Source: Janthinobacterium rivuli
GTDB lineage: Bacteria > Pseudomonadota > Gammaproteobacteria > Burkholderiales > Burkholderiaceae_D
Length of the DNA: 64,000 nucleotides
Direction: 5' to 3'
NCBI RefSeq assembly: GCF_029690045.1
Contig: NZ_CP121464.1
Location: 3,844,001 to 3,908,000, forward strand
Shown: piece by piece, positions 34,619-44,036 of the stretch
Position numbering within the stretch: position 1 is the stretch's first letter
Layout: every line of letters begins with the position of its first letter
Program-made: the position numbers and the translations under genes
The notes under the pieces: generated by a model
Database searches by the model: none
Seen by the model: the letters and a program-made list of their open reading frames with translations, nothing else
Told to the model about the DNA's origin: nothing

Positions 34619-36772
34619 ATGCCCATTCCACATTCCCCACTCGCCCACCCCCACCTCACCACCCGGCTGATCCTCGCCGGCCTGCTCGTTGCCAGCGTCA
34701 CGCCGCAGGCGATCGCCCAGGCGGCGGCCGATGCATCCACCCCGCTCGCCACCGTGCTAGTGAATGGCCAGGCCGAAGCGGACGCCGGCGGACAGATCGC
34801 CAAAAGCGCGCGCGCCGGCATGCTCGGTGAAAAAGACTTGCTCGATACGCCCTTCAGCGTCAATAGCTACACCAGCCAGCGCATGTTGGACCAGCAGGCA
34901 CTGACCCTGGCAGAGGTGCTGGGCGGCGACCCGTCCACCCGCTTCACGGGCCAGATCGGCGGCGTCACGGATTCCTTCTTCATCCGCGGCTTCCCCCTCA
35001 ACGAGGGCAATCTGAGCGAAGTGGCGTTCGACGGCGTGTATGGCGTGTCGCCCAATTACCACCTGTTTACGGAATACCTGCAGAGCGTCGAGGTCCTCAA
35101 GGGACCGGCCGCCCTGCTGTACGGCATGTCGCCAAACGGCGGCGTGGGCGGCGTCGTCAATGCCGTGCCGAAACGCTCGCTGCCGCGCGACCTGACGCGT
35201 CTGACTTTTGACTACGGCTCGGGCTCGCAGGCTGGCGCGGCCATCGATGTCAGCCGCCGCTTCGGCGACGAGCGGCGCTTCGGCATCCGCTTCAATGGCT
35301 TGCACCGCCAGGGCCACACGCCGCTCGACCACCAGACGTCGCGCGCGGAAGTGGCGGCCGTCGCCCTCGATTACCAGGGACAGCGGCTGCGCGCCTCGCT
35401 CGACGTGATCGAGCAATACCAGTGGATCGACGCGCCCACGCGCCCCTTCCTCGTGGCCGCGCGCCTGCCCGTGCCGCAAGCGCCCGATGGCCGGCGCAAT
35501 ATCGCCCAGTCCTGGGGCTGGTGGAAGTCCAACGATCTGGCCACCCTGGGCAAGCTCGAATACGATGTGAACGATAAAGTGACCGTGTTCGCCGATGTGG
35601 GCGGCACGCGCTCCGACGTGTCGCGCTATTCGGACCAGACGCCGACCATCACCAGCGCGGCCGGCGACATGACGGTCACGCCCATGAATTGGAAATTCCG
35701 CGTGCGGCGCGCCAGCGCCGACACGGGCGTGCGCACGCGTTTTCGCACGGGCGGCGTCGAGCATGCGCTGGTCGTGATGGGCAATGTCTACCGCGACGAG
35801 TTTGGCAGCGTGAGCAATTCCGGCAAGCTCATCACTTCGAATATCTACCACCCTGTCGCCGTGCCCGACCCCGGCATTCCCGCTCCGGCCCGCGTGCCGA
35901 AACTGTCGGCCTCCACGCTTTCCAGCCTGGCCGTGGCCGATACGCTGGACATGCTGGACCAGCGCGTGCAACTGACCCTGGGCGTGCGCCGCCAGCTGGT
36001 CGAATCGAAAAACTACCACGCCACCAGCGGCGTGCTCACCACGCATTACAAACAGGGCGCCCTGACGCCGCTGGCCGGCATCGTCGTCAAGCCGCTGCGC
36101 CACGTGTCGCTGTATGCGAACTATATCGAGGGCTTGAGCAAGGGTGATATCGCGCCGAACATCGCCGACAATGCAGGCCAGGTCTTCACGCCCTACAAGA
36201 GCAAGCAGTATGAAGTGGGCACGAAGGCCGATTTCGGCGTCGTGCTGGCGACCCTGGCCGTGTTCCAGGTGAGCAAACCCAGCGGCCAGCTGTATGGCAA
36301 GGTCTACAGCATGGATAGCGAGCAGCGCAACCGGGGCCTGGAACTGAACCTGTCCGGCGCCGCCAGCAAGGCCGTGCGCCTGCTGGCCGGCGTCACCCTG
36401 CTCGACGGGCGCCTGGTGAAGACCAACAGCGCCGCCACCATCGGCAAGCGCCCCGTCGGCGTGCCGACGTCGATGGCCAACCTGGGTGGCGAATGGGATC
36501 TGCCGTACTGGCCGGGCCTGACGGCCACGGGCGCCGTCAGCTACACGAGCAAGCAGTTTGTCGACCAGACGAATCTGCAATCGGTACCGTCGTGGACCAA
36601 GGTCGACCTGGGCCTGCGCTACCGCACGGCCATCGCCGGCAAGGCGACGACCTTGCGCGCCGGCCTGATGAACGCGTTTGACCGCCATTACTGGGCCGGC
36701 GTGGCCTCGTATGGCACCGTCTCGCAATCGGCGCCCCGCAGCGTGCAACTGTCGGCCGCCGTGGATTTTTAA
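34619..36772 (+). CDS. TonB-dependent siderophore receptor (FhuE/FpvA-like)
   Basis: 717 residues. A signal peptide ends near AIAQAAADA. The plug domain follows (LLDTPFSVNSYTSQRMLDQQ, FFIRGFPL, VEVLKGPAALLYGMSPNGGV), then a 22-strand barrel with the C-terminal aromatic SVQLSAAVDF. It imports ferric siderophores across the outer membrane with TonB energy. Start at ATG; the frame could be extended by one TTG codon. The Fur box upstream indicates induction by iron starvation. No siderophore biosynthesis gene is near. Confidence 0.93.
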   Translation: MPIPHSPLAHPHLTTRLILAGLLVASVTPQAIAQAAADASTPLATVLVNGQAEADAGGQIAKSARAGMLGEKDLLDTPFSVNSYTSQRMLDQQALTLAEVLGGDPSTRFTGQIGGVTDSFFIRGFPLNEGNLSEVAFDGVYGVSPNYHLFTEYLQSVEVLKGPAALLYGMSPNGGVGGVVNAVPKRSLPRDLTRLTFDYGSGSQAGAAIDVSRRFGDERRFGIRFNGLHRQGHTPLDHQTSRAEVAAVALDYQGQRLRASLDVIEQYQWIDAPTRPFLVAARLPVPQAPDGRRNIAQSWGWWKSNDLATLGKLEYDVNDKVTVFADVGGTRSDVSRYSDQTPTITSAAGDMTVTPMNWKFRVRRASADTGVRTRFRTGGVEHALVVMGNVYRDEFGSVSNSGKLITSNIYHPVAVPDPGIPAPARVPKLSASTLSSLAVADTLDMLDQRVQLTLGVRRQLVESKNYHATSGVLTTHYKQGALTPLAGIVVKPLRHVSLYANYIEGLSKGDIAPNIADNAGQVFTPYKSKQYEVGTKADFGVVLATLAVFQVSKPSGQLYGKVYSMDSEQRNRGLELNLSGAASKAVRLLAGVTLLDGRLVKTNSAATIGKRPVGVPTSMANLGGEWDLPYWPGLTATGAVSYTSKQFVDQTNLQSVPSWTKVDLGLRYRTAIAGKATTLRAGLMNAFDRHYWAGVASYGTVSQSAPRSVQLSAAVDF

Positions 36773-36822
36773 CGCACTCCAGCAGCAAAGTAAAAAAAGC
36801 AGCAAAAAGAGACCTACCCACC

Positions 36823-36865
36823 GCCGATGGCGACAGGATCCATTGCCGGCCCTGTCGCCATCGGC
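36823..36865. repeat. 15-bp perfect inverted repeat in the vio leader
   Basis: GCCGATGGCGACAGG (36823-36837) and its exact complement (36851-36865) around 13 bases. No T-tract follows, so it is not a standard terminator for the receptor gene, though it may still help stop that transcript or be a protein-binding dyad. Confidence 0.7.
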
Positions 36866-37033
36866 AAACAGCGGAACTCTCCGCATGACTGCGGTCTAAC
36901 GGACCAGGGCAGTGGCGGGAGAACCCGCACCGCTCCACATTCCAGTCCTCCCTGCCCCTGCCAGGCACATCGCCGCCGCCACCGCGCTGGCAGCGCTGCA
37001 TCAACACAGGCGTCACGCCGAACGACAACTACA

Positions 37034-37047
37034 TTGATATTTATCAA
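37034..37047. promoter_or_regulatory. Exact FNR/ANR-type box upstream of vioA
   Basis: TTGAT-ATTT-ATCAA fits the FNR consensus TTGAT-N4-ATCAA at every defined position. Its centre is about 252 bases before the vioA start. A TACTGT (37070-37075) lies where the -10 of a class II FNR promoter would be, but is weak; the box could as well repress. Confidence 0.55.
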
Positions 37048-37292
37048 ATTGACTGCCCGATGCGTGGGCTACTGTCGGTGCCATCTTTGATTTGAAACAG
37101 AAACTCTGCTGCCAAGAATCGACCATTCCAGACACAACGCCAGTTTTCGCCAGGCTCTTCATTTCCCAGCCGATAACGCTCGCGAAGTGCGGTAACACGC
37201 AGCGTCCCCCTCCCTCGCCTACACGTGCCGGGGAAACTTTTGCTAGCGATTTTGCAGCTTTTTGATTAATGCACGTTAAAAAGGAATTTCGT

Positions 37293-38603
37293 ATGAGCAC
37301 GTATTCTGATATTTGCATCGTGGGCGCCGGCATAGGAGGCCTGACTTGCGCCAATCAACTGATCGACGCGGCCGCCAGCAGGAAGCTGCGCATCCGCGTA
37401 TTCGACCTGAATGCCACCGTCGGCGGCCGCATCCAGTCGCGGAAAATAAACGGCGAGGAAATTGCCGAACTCGGCGCCGCCCGCTACTCGCCGCAGCTGC
37501 ATCCGCATTTCCAGCAACTGATGCAGGGCAGCGGACTGCCGCATGCCGTCTACCCGTTCACCGAGGTCATCTCCCGCGATAGCGTGCTGGAAGAGCTGAA
37601 GGCAACGCTAGATGGCCTGAGCCCGATGCTGAAAGAGCATCCGAACGACTCCTTCCTCGCGTTCTTCAGCCATTACCTGGGTGCCGCCAGGGCCACCCAG
37701 ATCATCAAGGCGACCGGCTATGACGCCTTGCTGCTGCCGATGGTCTCGGCGGCCATGGCCTACGACATCATCAAGAAGCACCCGGAAACGCAGCACTTTA
37801 CGGAAAACGCCGCCAACCAGTGGCACTATGCCACCGACGGCTACCACGCGTTGCTGTGCCAGTTACAGCACCAGGCGCAGGCCGCCGGGGTGGAATTCCG
37901 GCTCGAACACCGCTTGCTGTCCGTTGAAAAATCGGGCGCCGAGCATGTGCTTGCCTTCAGCCACCACGGCGACACGCATATGCACCGGACACGCCATCTG
38001 GTAATGACCGTCCCGCCGTCCGCCATGCCGCGCCTGAACCTGGATTTTCCTGCCGCCTGGAGCCCGTTCCAGTACGACTCGCTACCCCTGTTCAAGGGAT
38101 TCTTCACGTTCGACACGGCCTGGTGGGACGCGCTGGGGCTGACCGACAAGGTGCTGATGGCGGCAAATCCCCTGCGCAAGATCTACTTCAAGGGCGACAA
38201 ATACGTGCTGTTCTATACCGACAGCAAAAGCGCCACTTACTGGCGCGACAGCCTGGAGCTTGGTGAAGAGGTGTACCTGGAGCGTGTCCGCAGCCACCTG
38301 GAAGAAGTCCTGCCGCTCGATGGCCAGCCGCTGCCGCCGATCAAGGCGCACTTCCACAAGTTCTGGCCGCATGGCGTCGAGTTTTGCGTGGAGCCGGAAG
38401 CCGAGCATCCGGCCGTGCTGCTGCACCGCGACGGCATCATCTCCTGCTCGGATGCCTATACCGCGCATTGCGGCTGGATGGAAGGCAGCCTGATCAGCGC
38501 CCAACAAGCCAGCGGCCTGTTGCTGCAGCGGCTGGATCAACTCGACGACGTCGTCGCCGCCGCCAACGATACCTTCATCACTTCCTCGACCGAGCGCGCA
38601 TGA
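37293..38603 (+). CDS. vioA: Violacein biosynthesis: L-tryptophan oxidase VioA
   Basis: 436 residues of the flavin amine oxidase family. FAD-binding SDICIVGAGIGGLTC near the N-terminus, IAELGAARYSPQLHPHFQQL, MAYDIIKKHPETQ, PLRKIYFKGDKYVLFYTDS and the C-terminal CSDAYTAHCGWMEGSL all correspond to Chromobacterium VioA. It oxidises Trp to indole-3-pyruvate imine. The start is the ATG with AAAAAGGA eight bases before it; an upstream in-frame ATG adds eight residues. First of five cotranscribed genes; its TGA overlaps the vioB start. Confidence 0.96.
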   Translation: MSTYSDICIVGAGIGGLTCANQLIDAAASRKLRIRVFDLNATVGGRIQSRKINGEEIAELGAARYSPQLHPHFQQLMQGSGLPHAVYPFTEVISRDSVLEELKATLDGLSPMLKEHPNDSFLAFFSHYLGAARATQIIKATGYDALLLPMVSAAMAYDIIKKHPETQHFTENAANQWHYATDGYHALLCQLQHQAQAAGVEFRLEHRLLSVEKSGAEHVLAFSHHGDTHMHRTRHLVMTVPPSAMPRLNLDFPAAWSPFQYDSLPLFKGFFTFDTAWWDALGLTDKVLMAANPLRKIYFKGDKYVLFYTDSKSATYWRDSLELGEEVYLERVRSHLEEVLPLDGQPLPPIKAHFHKFWPHGVEFCVEPEAEHPAVLLHRDGIISCSDAYTAHCGWMEGSLISAQQASGLLLQRLDQLDDVVAAANDTFITSSTERA

Positions 38604-41600
38604 GCTTACTTGACTTCCCCCGCCTGCATTTTCGGGGTTTTGCCCGCGCCAATGTGCCGACGGGGAATCGCAATACGCACGGCAACATCGATATCGCCAC
38701 GAATGCGGTATCGATGGCGGGCGAAGCTGTCGACCTGAGCCGGCCACCGGCCGAATTCCATGCGCACCTGAAACAGCTTGCCCCCCGCTTCAACGCACAG
38801 GGCAAGCCCGATCCGGACGGCATCTTCAGCCTGGCGGCAGGCCACAATTTTGGCGGGAATAATCATTTCTCGTGGGAAAACGCGCGGATCACGGGCGTCC
38901 AGCTGCGCCATGGCGAGGTCGATACACAGGATCCGCTGGTGGGCGCCAGGCTAGGCCTGTGGGGCCACTACAACGAGTACCTGCGCACGACGTTCAACCG
39001 CGCCAGGTGGATCGACAACAACCCGGCGCAACCGGACACCACGCTGATCTACGCCGGCCAGTTCACCCTGAGCGACAAGCTGGCCACGCCCAACACGCCC
39101 ACCTTGTTCACGGCCGACATCGCGCAGGCGCACTCGGTGCGCTGGCTCGGCAGCGGCCATATCACGGAACGCAGCGGGCATTTTCTGGACGAGGAATTTG
39201 GCCGCTCGCGGCTGTTCCAGTTTTCCGTGGCCAAGCAGGACCCGCATTTCCTGTTCAATGCGGACCTGCCGCTGCCGGCCAGCATGCATGCCTTGCAGCA
39301 AGCCCTGGCCGATGACGACGTGCTGGGCCTGACGGTGCAGTACTGCCTGTTCAATATGTCGACGCCGCTAAAACCGGACTCGCCCGTGTTCTACGACCTG
39401 GCCGGCAGCATCGGCCTGTGGCGGCGCGACGAGCTGGCCACCTATCCGGCAGGCCGCCTGCTGCAGCCGCGCCAGGCCAGCCTGGGGCCGGTGCTGGTGC
39501 AAGTGCATGCGGACCGCGTCGCGTTCAACATGCCGACGGCCATCCCCTTCACCACGCGCGACGCGGCCGCCGTCTCGGAACAGCATCCCACGCATGCGCT
39601 GGGCGGCAAGCAGGCGCTCGGCGAGCTGCTGCTGCGGGACGGCGCCGGCACCTTGCTGGCGCGCATACCCGAGCCGCTGTACCGCGACCACTGGCGCCAT
39701 CACGGCGTTTTCGACGTGCCGCTGCTGCACGCTGGCGCCTCGGGGTCCCTCAGCCTGGGCAGCGCTCAGGCGCAGTGGGACGAGGCCGACTGGGTGCTGC
39801 AATCGGACAGCAACCAGCTGTACCTGGAAGCGCCGAACCATAAAAAACACGAGCAATTTCCGCAGACCATCACCGTGCAAAGCCGCTTCCGCGGCGAGCT
39901 GGCGGCGCCCCCGTCCCTGGCACAAGCGGAAGACGGCGCGCTGCTGGCCGTGCAGCAGCAGCCGTCGCCGCTCGGGCATGGCTACACGGCGCTGACCCTG
40001 ACGGGACGCCAGCCGGGCGCGACCCGCATCGTGCTGGGCACAGGCCAGGATAAACAATACCTCGGCGTGCGCGTGCTACCCGACGACTGGGACCTCGACG
40101 ACGTACCGGCCGAACAGGTCGACTACGCCTTCCTCTACCGGCATGTGATGAGTTACTACGAGCTCGTGTATCCCTTCATGTCGGACAAGGTCTTCAGCCT
40201 GGCGGACCAGTGCAAGTGCGAAACGTATTCGCGCCTGATGTGGCAGATGTGCGATCCGCAAAACCGCGAAAAAAGCTACTACATGCCCAGCACCCGCGAA
40301 CTGTCGTTGCCAAAGTCGCGCCTGTTCCTGAAATATCTGACCCAGGTCGAGGCGGCAGCCGCGGCCAAGGCGGCGGTGCAGGAAGCGGCCCCGCCGCCTG
40401 TCATCGGCAGCAAGGCCGAGCTGATCGACGAGCTGAAAAAGGCCATCGACCTGGAACTGTCGCTGATGCTGCAATACCTGTATGCCGCGTATTCGATTCC
40501 CAATTATGCGCAGGGGGAAGCGCTGGTGCAGGCCGGCCGCTGGCTGCCGGCCGAGCTGGAGCTGGCTTGCGGCGCCGAGGACCGGCGCCGCAACAGCGGC
40601 ACGCGCGGCGCGCTGCTGGAAATTGCGCATGAAGAAATGATTCACTACTTATTAGTGAACAATGTGCTGATGGCGCTGGGCGAGCCGTTTTACAGCGGCA
40701 CGCCGCTGCTGGGCCAGCAGGCGCGCCAGCGTTTCGGCCTGGACACGGAATTTGCGTTCGAGCCATTTTCCGAACACGTGCTGGCCCGCTTCGTGCGCTT
40801 CGAATGGCCCGACTACATTCCCACGCCGGGCAAATCGATTGCCACCTTCTATATCGCGATCCGCCAGGCCCTGGCCGGGCTGCCCGGCCTGTTCGATAGC
40901 GGCGGCGGCAAGCGCGGTGGCGAACACCATTTGTTCCTGAAAGAACTGACCAACCGCGCCTATCCCGGCTACCAGCTGGAAGTGTCCGACCGCGACAGCG
41001 CGCTGTTCGCCATCGATTTCGTCACGGAACAGGGCGAAGGCGTGGCCGTCGATTCGCCGCATTTCGCCTCGTCGCACTTCCAGCGGCTGCGCACCGTCGC
41101 CGGCAAATTTTCAGCCTGCGACAAGCCGTTCGAGCCGGCCGTGCCGGCGCTGAAGAATCCCGTGCTGGAAGCGCGCGCGGACTGCACCGTGGTGACCGAC
41201 CACAAGGCGCGCGCGCTGATGCAGCTGTATCAGGGCTGCTACGAACTGACCTTCCTGATGATGGCGCACCATTTCGCGCAGCAGCCGCTGGGCAGCCTGC
41301 GCCGCTCGCGCCTGATGAACGCCTCCATCGACATCATGACCGGCCTGTTGCGCCCCCTGTCGGCCGCCCTGATGAACATGCCGTCCGGCGTGCCCGGCCG
41401 CCATGCGGGGCCGCCCGTGCCAGCGCCCGTCAGCAGCAGGGTCAGCAGCGATTACAGCCTGGGCTGCGACATGCTGGCGCAGAAATGCCTGGCGCTGGCG
41501 CAGTACGCGCGCGGCCTTGAGAGCGATGCCATCGGCATGGCGCCGATAGAAATGTTGGAATTTTTTAATCAGCAACTTACCGATTTATCTCGGGGAAAGA

Positions 41601-41617
41601 TGTCAAGAGAGGCTTGA
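38600..41617 (+). CDS. vioB: Violacein biosynthesis: iminophenylpyruvate dimer synthase VioB
   Basis: 1005 residues, close to the known VioB length (about 1000). It begins MSLLDFPRLHFRGFARANVP, a VioB hallmark. The C-terminal third has the ferritin-like segment LKKAIDLELSLMLQYLYAAY with HEEMIHYLLVNNVLMALGEP, including the Glu/His residues of this fold. VioB is a heme enzyme that couples two indole pyruvate imines. ATGA overlap with vioA. A longer frame reading back into vioA is an artefact. Confidence 0.96.
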   Translation: MSLLDFPRLHFRGFARANVPTGNRNTHGNIDIATNAVSMAGEAVDLSRPPAEFHAHLKQLAPRFNAQGKPDPDGIFSLAAGHNFGGNNHFSWENARITGVQLRHGEVDTQDPLVGARLGLWGHYNEYLRTTFNRARWIDNNPAQPDTTLIYAGQFTLSDKLATPNTPTLFTADIAQAHSVRWLGSGHITERSGHFLDEEFGRSRLFQFSVAKQDPHFLFNADLPLPASMHALQQALADDDVLGLTVQYCLFNMSTPLKPDSPVFYDLAGSIGLWRRDELATYPAGRLLQPRQASLGPVLVQVHADRVAFNMPTAIPFTTRDAAAVSEQHPTHALGGKQALGELLLRDGAGTLLARIPEPLYRDHWRHHGVFDVPLLHAGASGSLSLGSAQAQWDEADWVLQSDSNQLYLEAPNHKKHEQFPQTITVQSRFRGELAAPPSLAQAEDGALLAVQQQPSPLGHGYTALTLTGRQPGATRIVLGTGQDKQYLGVRVLPDDWDLDDVPAEQVDYAFLYRHVMSYYELVYPFMSDKVFSLADQCKCETYSRLMWQMCDPQNREKSYYMPSTRELSLPKSRLFLKYLTQVEAAAAAKAAVQEAAPPPVIGSKAELIDELKKAIDLELSLMLQYLYAAYSIPNYAQGEALVQAGRWLPAELELACGAEDRRRNSGTRGALLEIAHEEMIHYLLVNNVLMALGEPFYSGTPLLGQQARQRFGLDTEFAFEPFSEHVLARFVRFEWPDYIPTPGKSIATFYIAIRQALAGLPGLFDSGGGKRGGEHHLFLKELTNRAYPGYQLEVSDRDSALFAIDFVTEQGEGVAVDSPHFASSHFQRLRTVAGKFSACDKPFEPAVPALKNPVLEARADCTVVTDHKARALMQLYQGCYELTFLMMAHHFAQQPLGSLRRSRLMNASIDIMTGLLRPLSAALMNMPSGVPGRHAGPPVPAPVSSRVSSDYSLGCDMLAQKCLALAQYARGLESDAIGMAPIEMLEFFNQQLTDLSRGKMSREA

Positions 41618-41618
41618 A

Positions 41619-42908
41619 ATGCATAAAATCATTATCGTCGGCGGAGGCCTGGCAGGTAGCCTCAGCGCCATTTATCTGGCGCAACGGGGACACGATGTCC
41701 ACGTTGTCGAAAAGCGCGGCGATCCGCTGCTGGAAAACGCGGCAAACGCCGACCCGGTCAACTCGCGCGCCATCGGCGTGAGCATGACGGTGCGCGGCAT
41801 CAAGGCCGTCCTGGGAGCGGGCATCAGCAAGCAGGAACTCGACCAGTGCGGCGAACCCATCGTCGGCATGGCGTTCAGCGTGGGCGGCCGGCACCGGATA
41901 CGCGAGCTGACTCCGCTCGAAGGCCTGTTCCCCCTGTCGCTCGACCGCACCGCCTTCCAGCGCCTGCTGAACCGGCATGCCGCCAAGCACGAGGTGAAAT
42001 ATTACTTTGAGCATAAATGCCTGGATGTCGACCTGGAAAGAAAGATCGTGCTGATCCAAGGTCCGGATGGCGCCTTGCAGCAACTGCATGGCGACCTGGT
42101 CATTGGCGCCGACGGCGCCCACTCGGCCGTGCGGCGCGCCATGCAAAGCGGCATGCGCCGTTTCGAGTTCCGGCAAAGTTACTTCCGCCACGGCTACAAG
42201 ACGCTGGTGTTGCCGAACGCGGCGGATCTGGGTTTCAGGAAGGATTTGCTGTACTTCTTCGGCATGGATTCCAAGGGCCTGTTTGCAGGCCGCGCGGCCA
42301 CCATCCCGGACGGCAGCATCAGCTTTGCCCTGTGCCTGCCCTACACCGGCACGCCCAGCCTGGGAACGCTCAACCGCGAAGCCATGGCCGACTTCTTCAG
42401 CCGCTACTTCGGCACCCTGCCGCCGGAGCGCCGCAAGGAGATGCTGGACCAGTTCATGGCGCTGCCCAGCAACGACCTCATCAATGTCCGTTCCAGCACC
42501 TTCCACTACAAGGCCAATATCCTGCTGATCGGCGATGCGGCGCATGCCACCGCCCCGTTCCTCGGGCAAGGCATGAACATGGCGCTGGAAGACGTCCACG
42601 TCTTCGTTTCCCTGCTGGAAAAGCACGGCAACGCCCTGGGCCCTGCCCTGTCCGAGTTCACGCAGCAGCGCAAGGTGCAGGCGGACGCCATGCAGGACAT
42701 GGCGATCGCCAACTATGAAGCCCTGAGCAATCCGAATCTGATTTTCTTCCTGCAGACGCGCTACACGCGCTACATGCACAAGAAATTCCCCCGTGTTTAT
42801 CCGCCAGACATGGCGGAGAAACTGTACTTCACATCGGTTCCTTACGATGAATTGCAGCAAATCCAGAAGAAACAAAACGTTTGGTACAAACTTGGAAGGG
42901 TAAATTAA
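41619..42908 (+). CDS. vioC: Violacein biosynthesis: FAD monooxygenase VioC (violacein synthase)
   Basis: 429 residues, the same length as the Chromobacterium enzyme. Dinucleotide motif KIIIVGGGLAGSLSAIYLAQ, the DG motif VIGADGAHSAVRRAM and the GD motif LLIGDAAHATAPFLGQGMNM mark a class A flavoprotein monooxygenase. VioC hydroxylates position 2 of the oxindole ring, giving violacein from violaceinic acid and deoxyviolacein from its deoxy form. It starts one base after vioB and its TAA shares one base with the vioD ATG (TAATG). Confidence 0.96.
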   Translation: MHKIIIVGGGLAGSLSAIYLAQRGHDVHVVEKRGDPLLENAANADPVNSRAIGVSMTVRGIKAVLGAGISKQELDQCGEPIVGMAFSVGGRHRIRELTPLEGLFPLSLDRTAFQRLLNRHAAKHEVKYYFEHKCLDVDLERKIVLIQGPDGALQQLHGDLVIGADGAHSAVRRAMQSGMRRFEFRQSYFRHGYKTLVLPNAADLGFRKDLLYFFGMDSKGLFAGRAATIPDGSISFALCLPYTGTPSLGTLNREAMADFFSRYFGTLPPERRKEMLDQFMALPSNDLINVRSSTFHYKANILLIGDAAHATAPFLGQGMNMALEDVHVFVSLLEKHGNALGPALSEFTQQRKVQADAMQDMAIANYEALSNPNLIFFLQTRYTRYMHKKFPRVYPPDMAEKLYFTSVPYDELQQIQKKQNVWYKLGRVN

Positions 42909-44026
42909 TGAACATTCTCGTCATCGGCGCAGGCCCCGCAGGACTGCTTTTCGCCAGTCAAATGAAACAGGCCCAGCCCGGCTGGAATATCAGCATTACG
43001 GAAAAAAACACCCCGGAAGAAGTGCTGGGCTGGGGTGTCGTGCTGCCGGGACGCCCGCCGCGCCATCCCGCCAATCCGCTGTCCTACCTGGAGCAGCCGG
43101 AGCGGCTCAATCCGCAGTTCCTGGAAGAATTCAAGCTCGTGCATCACGACCAGCCCAACCTGATGAGCACCGGCGTGACCCTGTGCGGCGTGGGACGCCA
43201 GGCCCTGGTGCAGGCCCTGCGCGCCAAGTGCGTGGCGGCCGGCATCACGATCAGCTACGAAACGCCGCCAGCGGACAAGGCGCAGCTGGAAGCGGAGTAT
43301 GACCTGGTAGTGGTCTCGAATGGCGTCAATTACAAATCGCTGGACTTGCCGCCGGCGCTGACGCCGCACATCGATTTCGGCCGCAATAAATACATCTGGT
43401 ACGGCACCACCCAGCTGTTCGACCAGATGAACCTGGTGTTCCGCAGCAATGAGCACGGCATTTTCATCGGCCATGCCTATAAATACTCGGACACGATGAG
43501 CACCTTTATCGTCGAGTGCAGCGAAGAAACGTACGCCAGGGCCGGGCTGGAAGCGCTGTCCGAGCGCGATGCCGCCGCGTACATCGCCAACACATTCAAG
43601 GCCGAACTCGGCGAGCACGGACTGCAGAGCCAACCGGGCCAGGGCTGGCGCAACTTCATGACCCTCAGCCACGACCAGGCCTGCGACGGCAAGTTCGTCC
43701 TGCTCGGCGATGCGTTGCAATCGGGGCATTTTTCCATCGGCCACGGCACCACCATGGCCGTGGTGGCAGCCCTGCTGCTGGTCAAGATCCTCAATACCGA
43801 AGCCGGCACGGCCGCAGCCCTGGACAGTTTCAATGCCCGCGCCGTGCCCCTGGTGCAACTGTTCAAGGAGCACGCCAACAGCAGCCGCCTGTGGTTTGAA
43901 AGCGTCGGCGAACGTATCGAACTGAGCAATGAAGAGCTGACCGCCAGCTTCGACGCCCGCCGCAAAGACTTGCCGTCGCTGCAGGAAGCGCTGATGGCCA
44001 GCCTTGGCTACGCGCTGGGCCGCTAA
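42908..44026 (+). CDS. vioD: Violacein biosynthesis: FAD monooxygenase VioD (5-hydroxylase)
   Basis: 372 residues. Flavin motif MNILVIGAGPAGLLFASQMK, GWGVVLPGRPPRHPANPLSY, and GDALQSGHFSIGHGTTMAVV (GD motif) match VioD. It hydroxylates protodeoxyviolaceinic acid at indole C5, the step that decides violacein over deoxyviolacein. Translationally coupled to vioC (TAATG). No missing catalytic part is seen, so the strain should make true violacein. Confidence 0.96.
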   Translation: MNILVIGAGPAGLLFASQMKQAQPGWNISITEKNTPEEVLGWGVVLPGRPPRHPANPLSYLEQPERLNPQFLEEFKLVHHDQPNLMSTGVTLCGVGRQALVQALRAKCVAAGITISYETPPADKAQLEAEYDLVVVSNGVNYKSLDLPPALTPHIDFGRNKYIWYGTTQLFDQMNLVFRSNEHGIFIGHAYKYSDTMSTFIVECSEETYARAGLEALSERDAAAYIANTFKAELGEHGLQSQPGQGWRNFMTLSHDQACDGKFVLLGDALQSGHFSIGHGTTMAVVAALLLVKILNTEAGTAAALDSFNARAVPLVQLFKEHANSSRLWFESVGERIELSNEELTASFDARRKDLPSLQEALMASLGYALGR

Positions 44027-44036
44027 GGGAGACACC

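Larger units (their letters stand above)
36773..37292 (+). promoter_or_regulatory. 520-bp leader/promoter region of the violacein operon
   Basis: No gene is evident. It holds a 15-base perfect inverted repeat (36823-36865), a small GCGGG-AGAA-CCCGC hairpin near 36920 and an exact FNR-type box (37034-37047). A TTGACT (37049-37054) follows the FNR box. I see no lux-box-like dyad, the element used for violacein control in Chromobacterium. The long leader suggests multi-input control. Confidence 0.6.

Noticed and set aside
34757..36886. 709-residue minus-strand frame over the TonB receptor
   Set aside because: Shadow of a recognised receptor gene; composition typical of an antisense GC frame.
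36773..37292. lux-box (CviR/LuxR-type) operator for violacein
   Set aside because: No CTG-N10-CAG-like 18-20 bp dyad of that type was found in the leader.
38384..38599. Upstream extension of vioB into vioA
   Set aside because: Out-of-frame Arg-rich sequence inside vioA; the natural VioB start MSLLDFPRLHF has the ATGA overlap.
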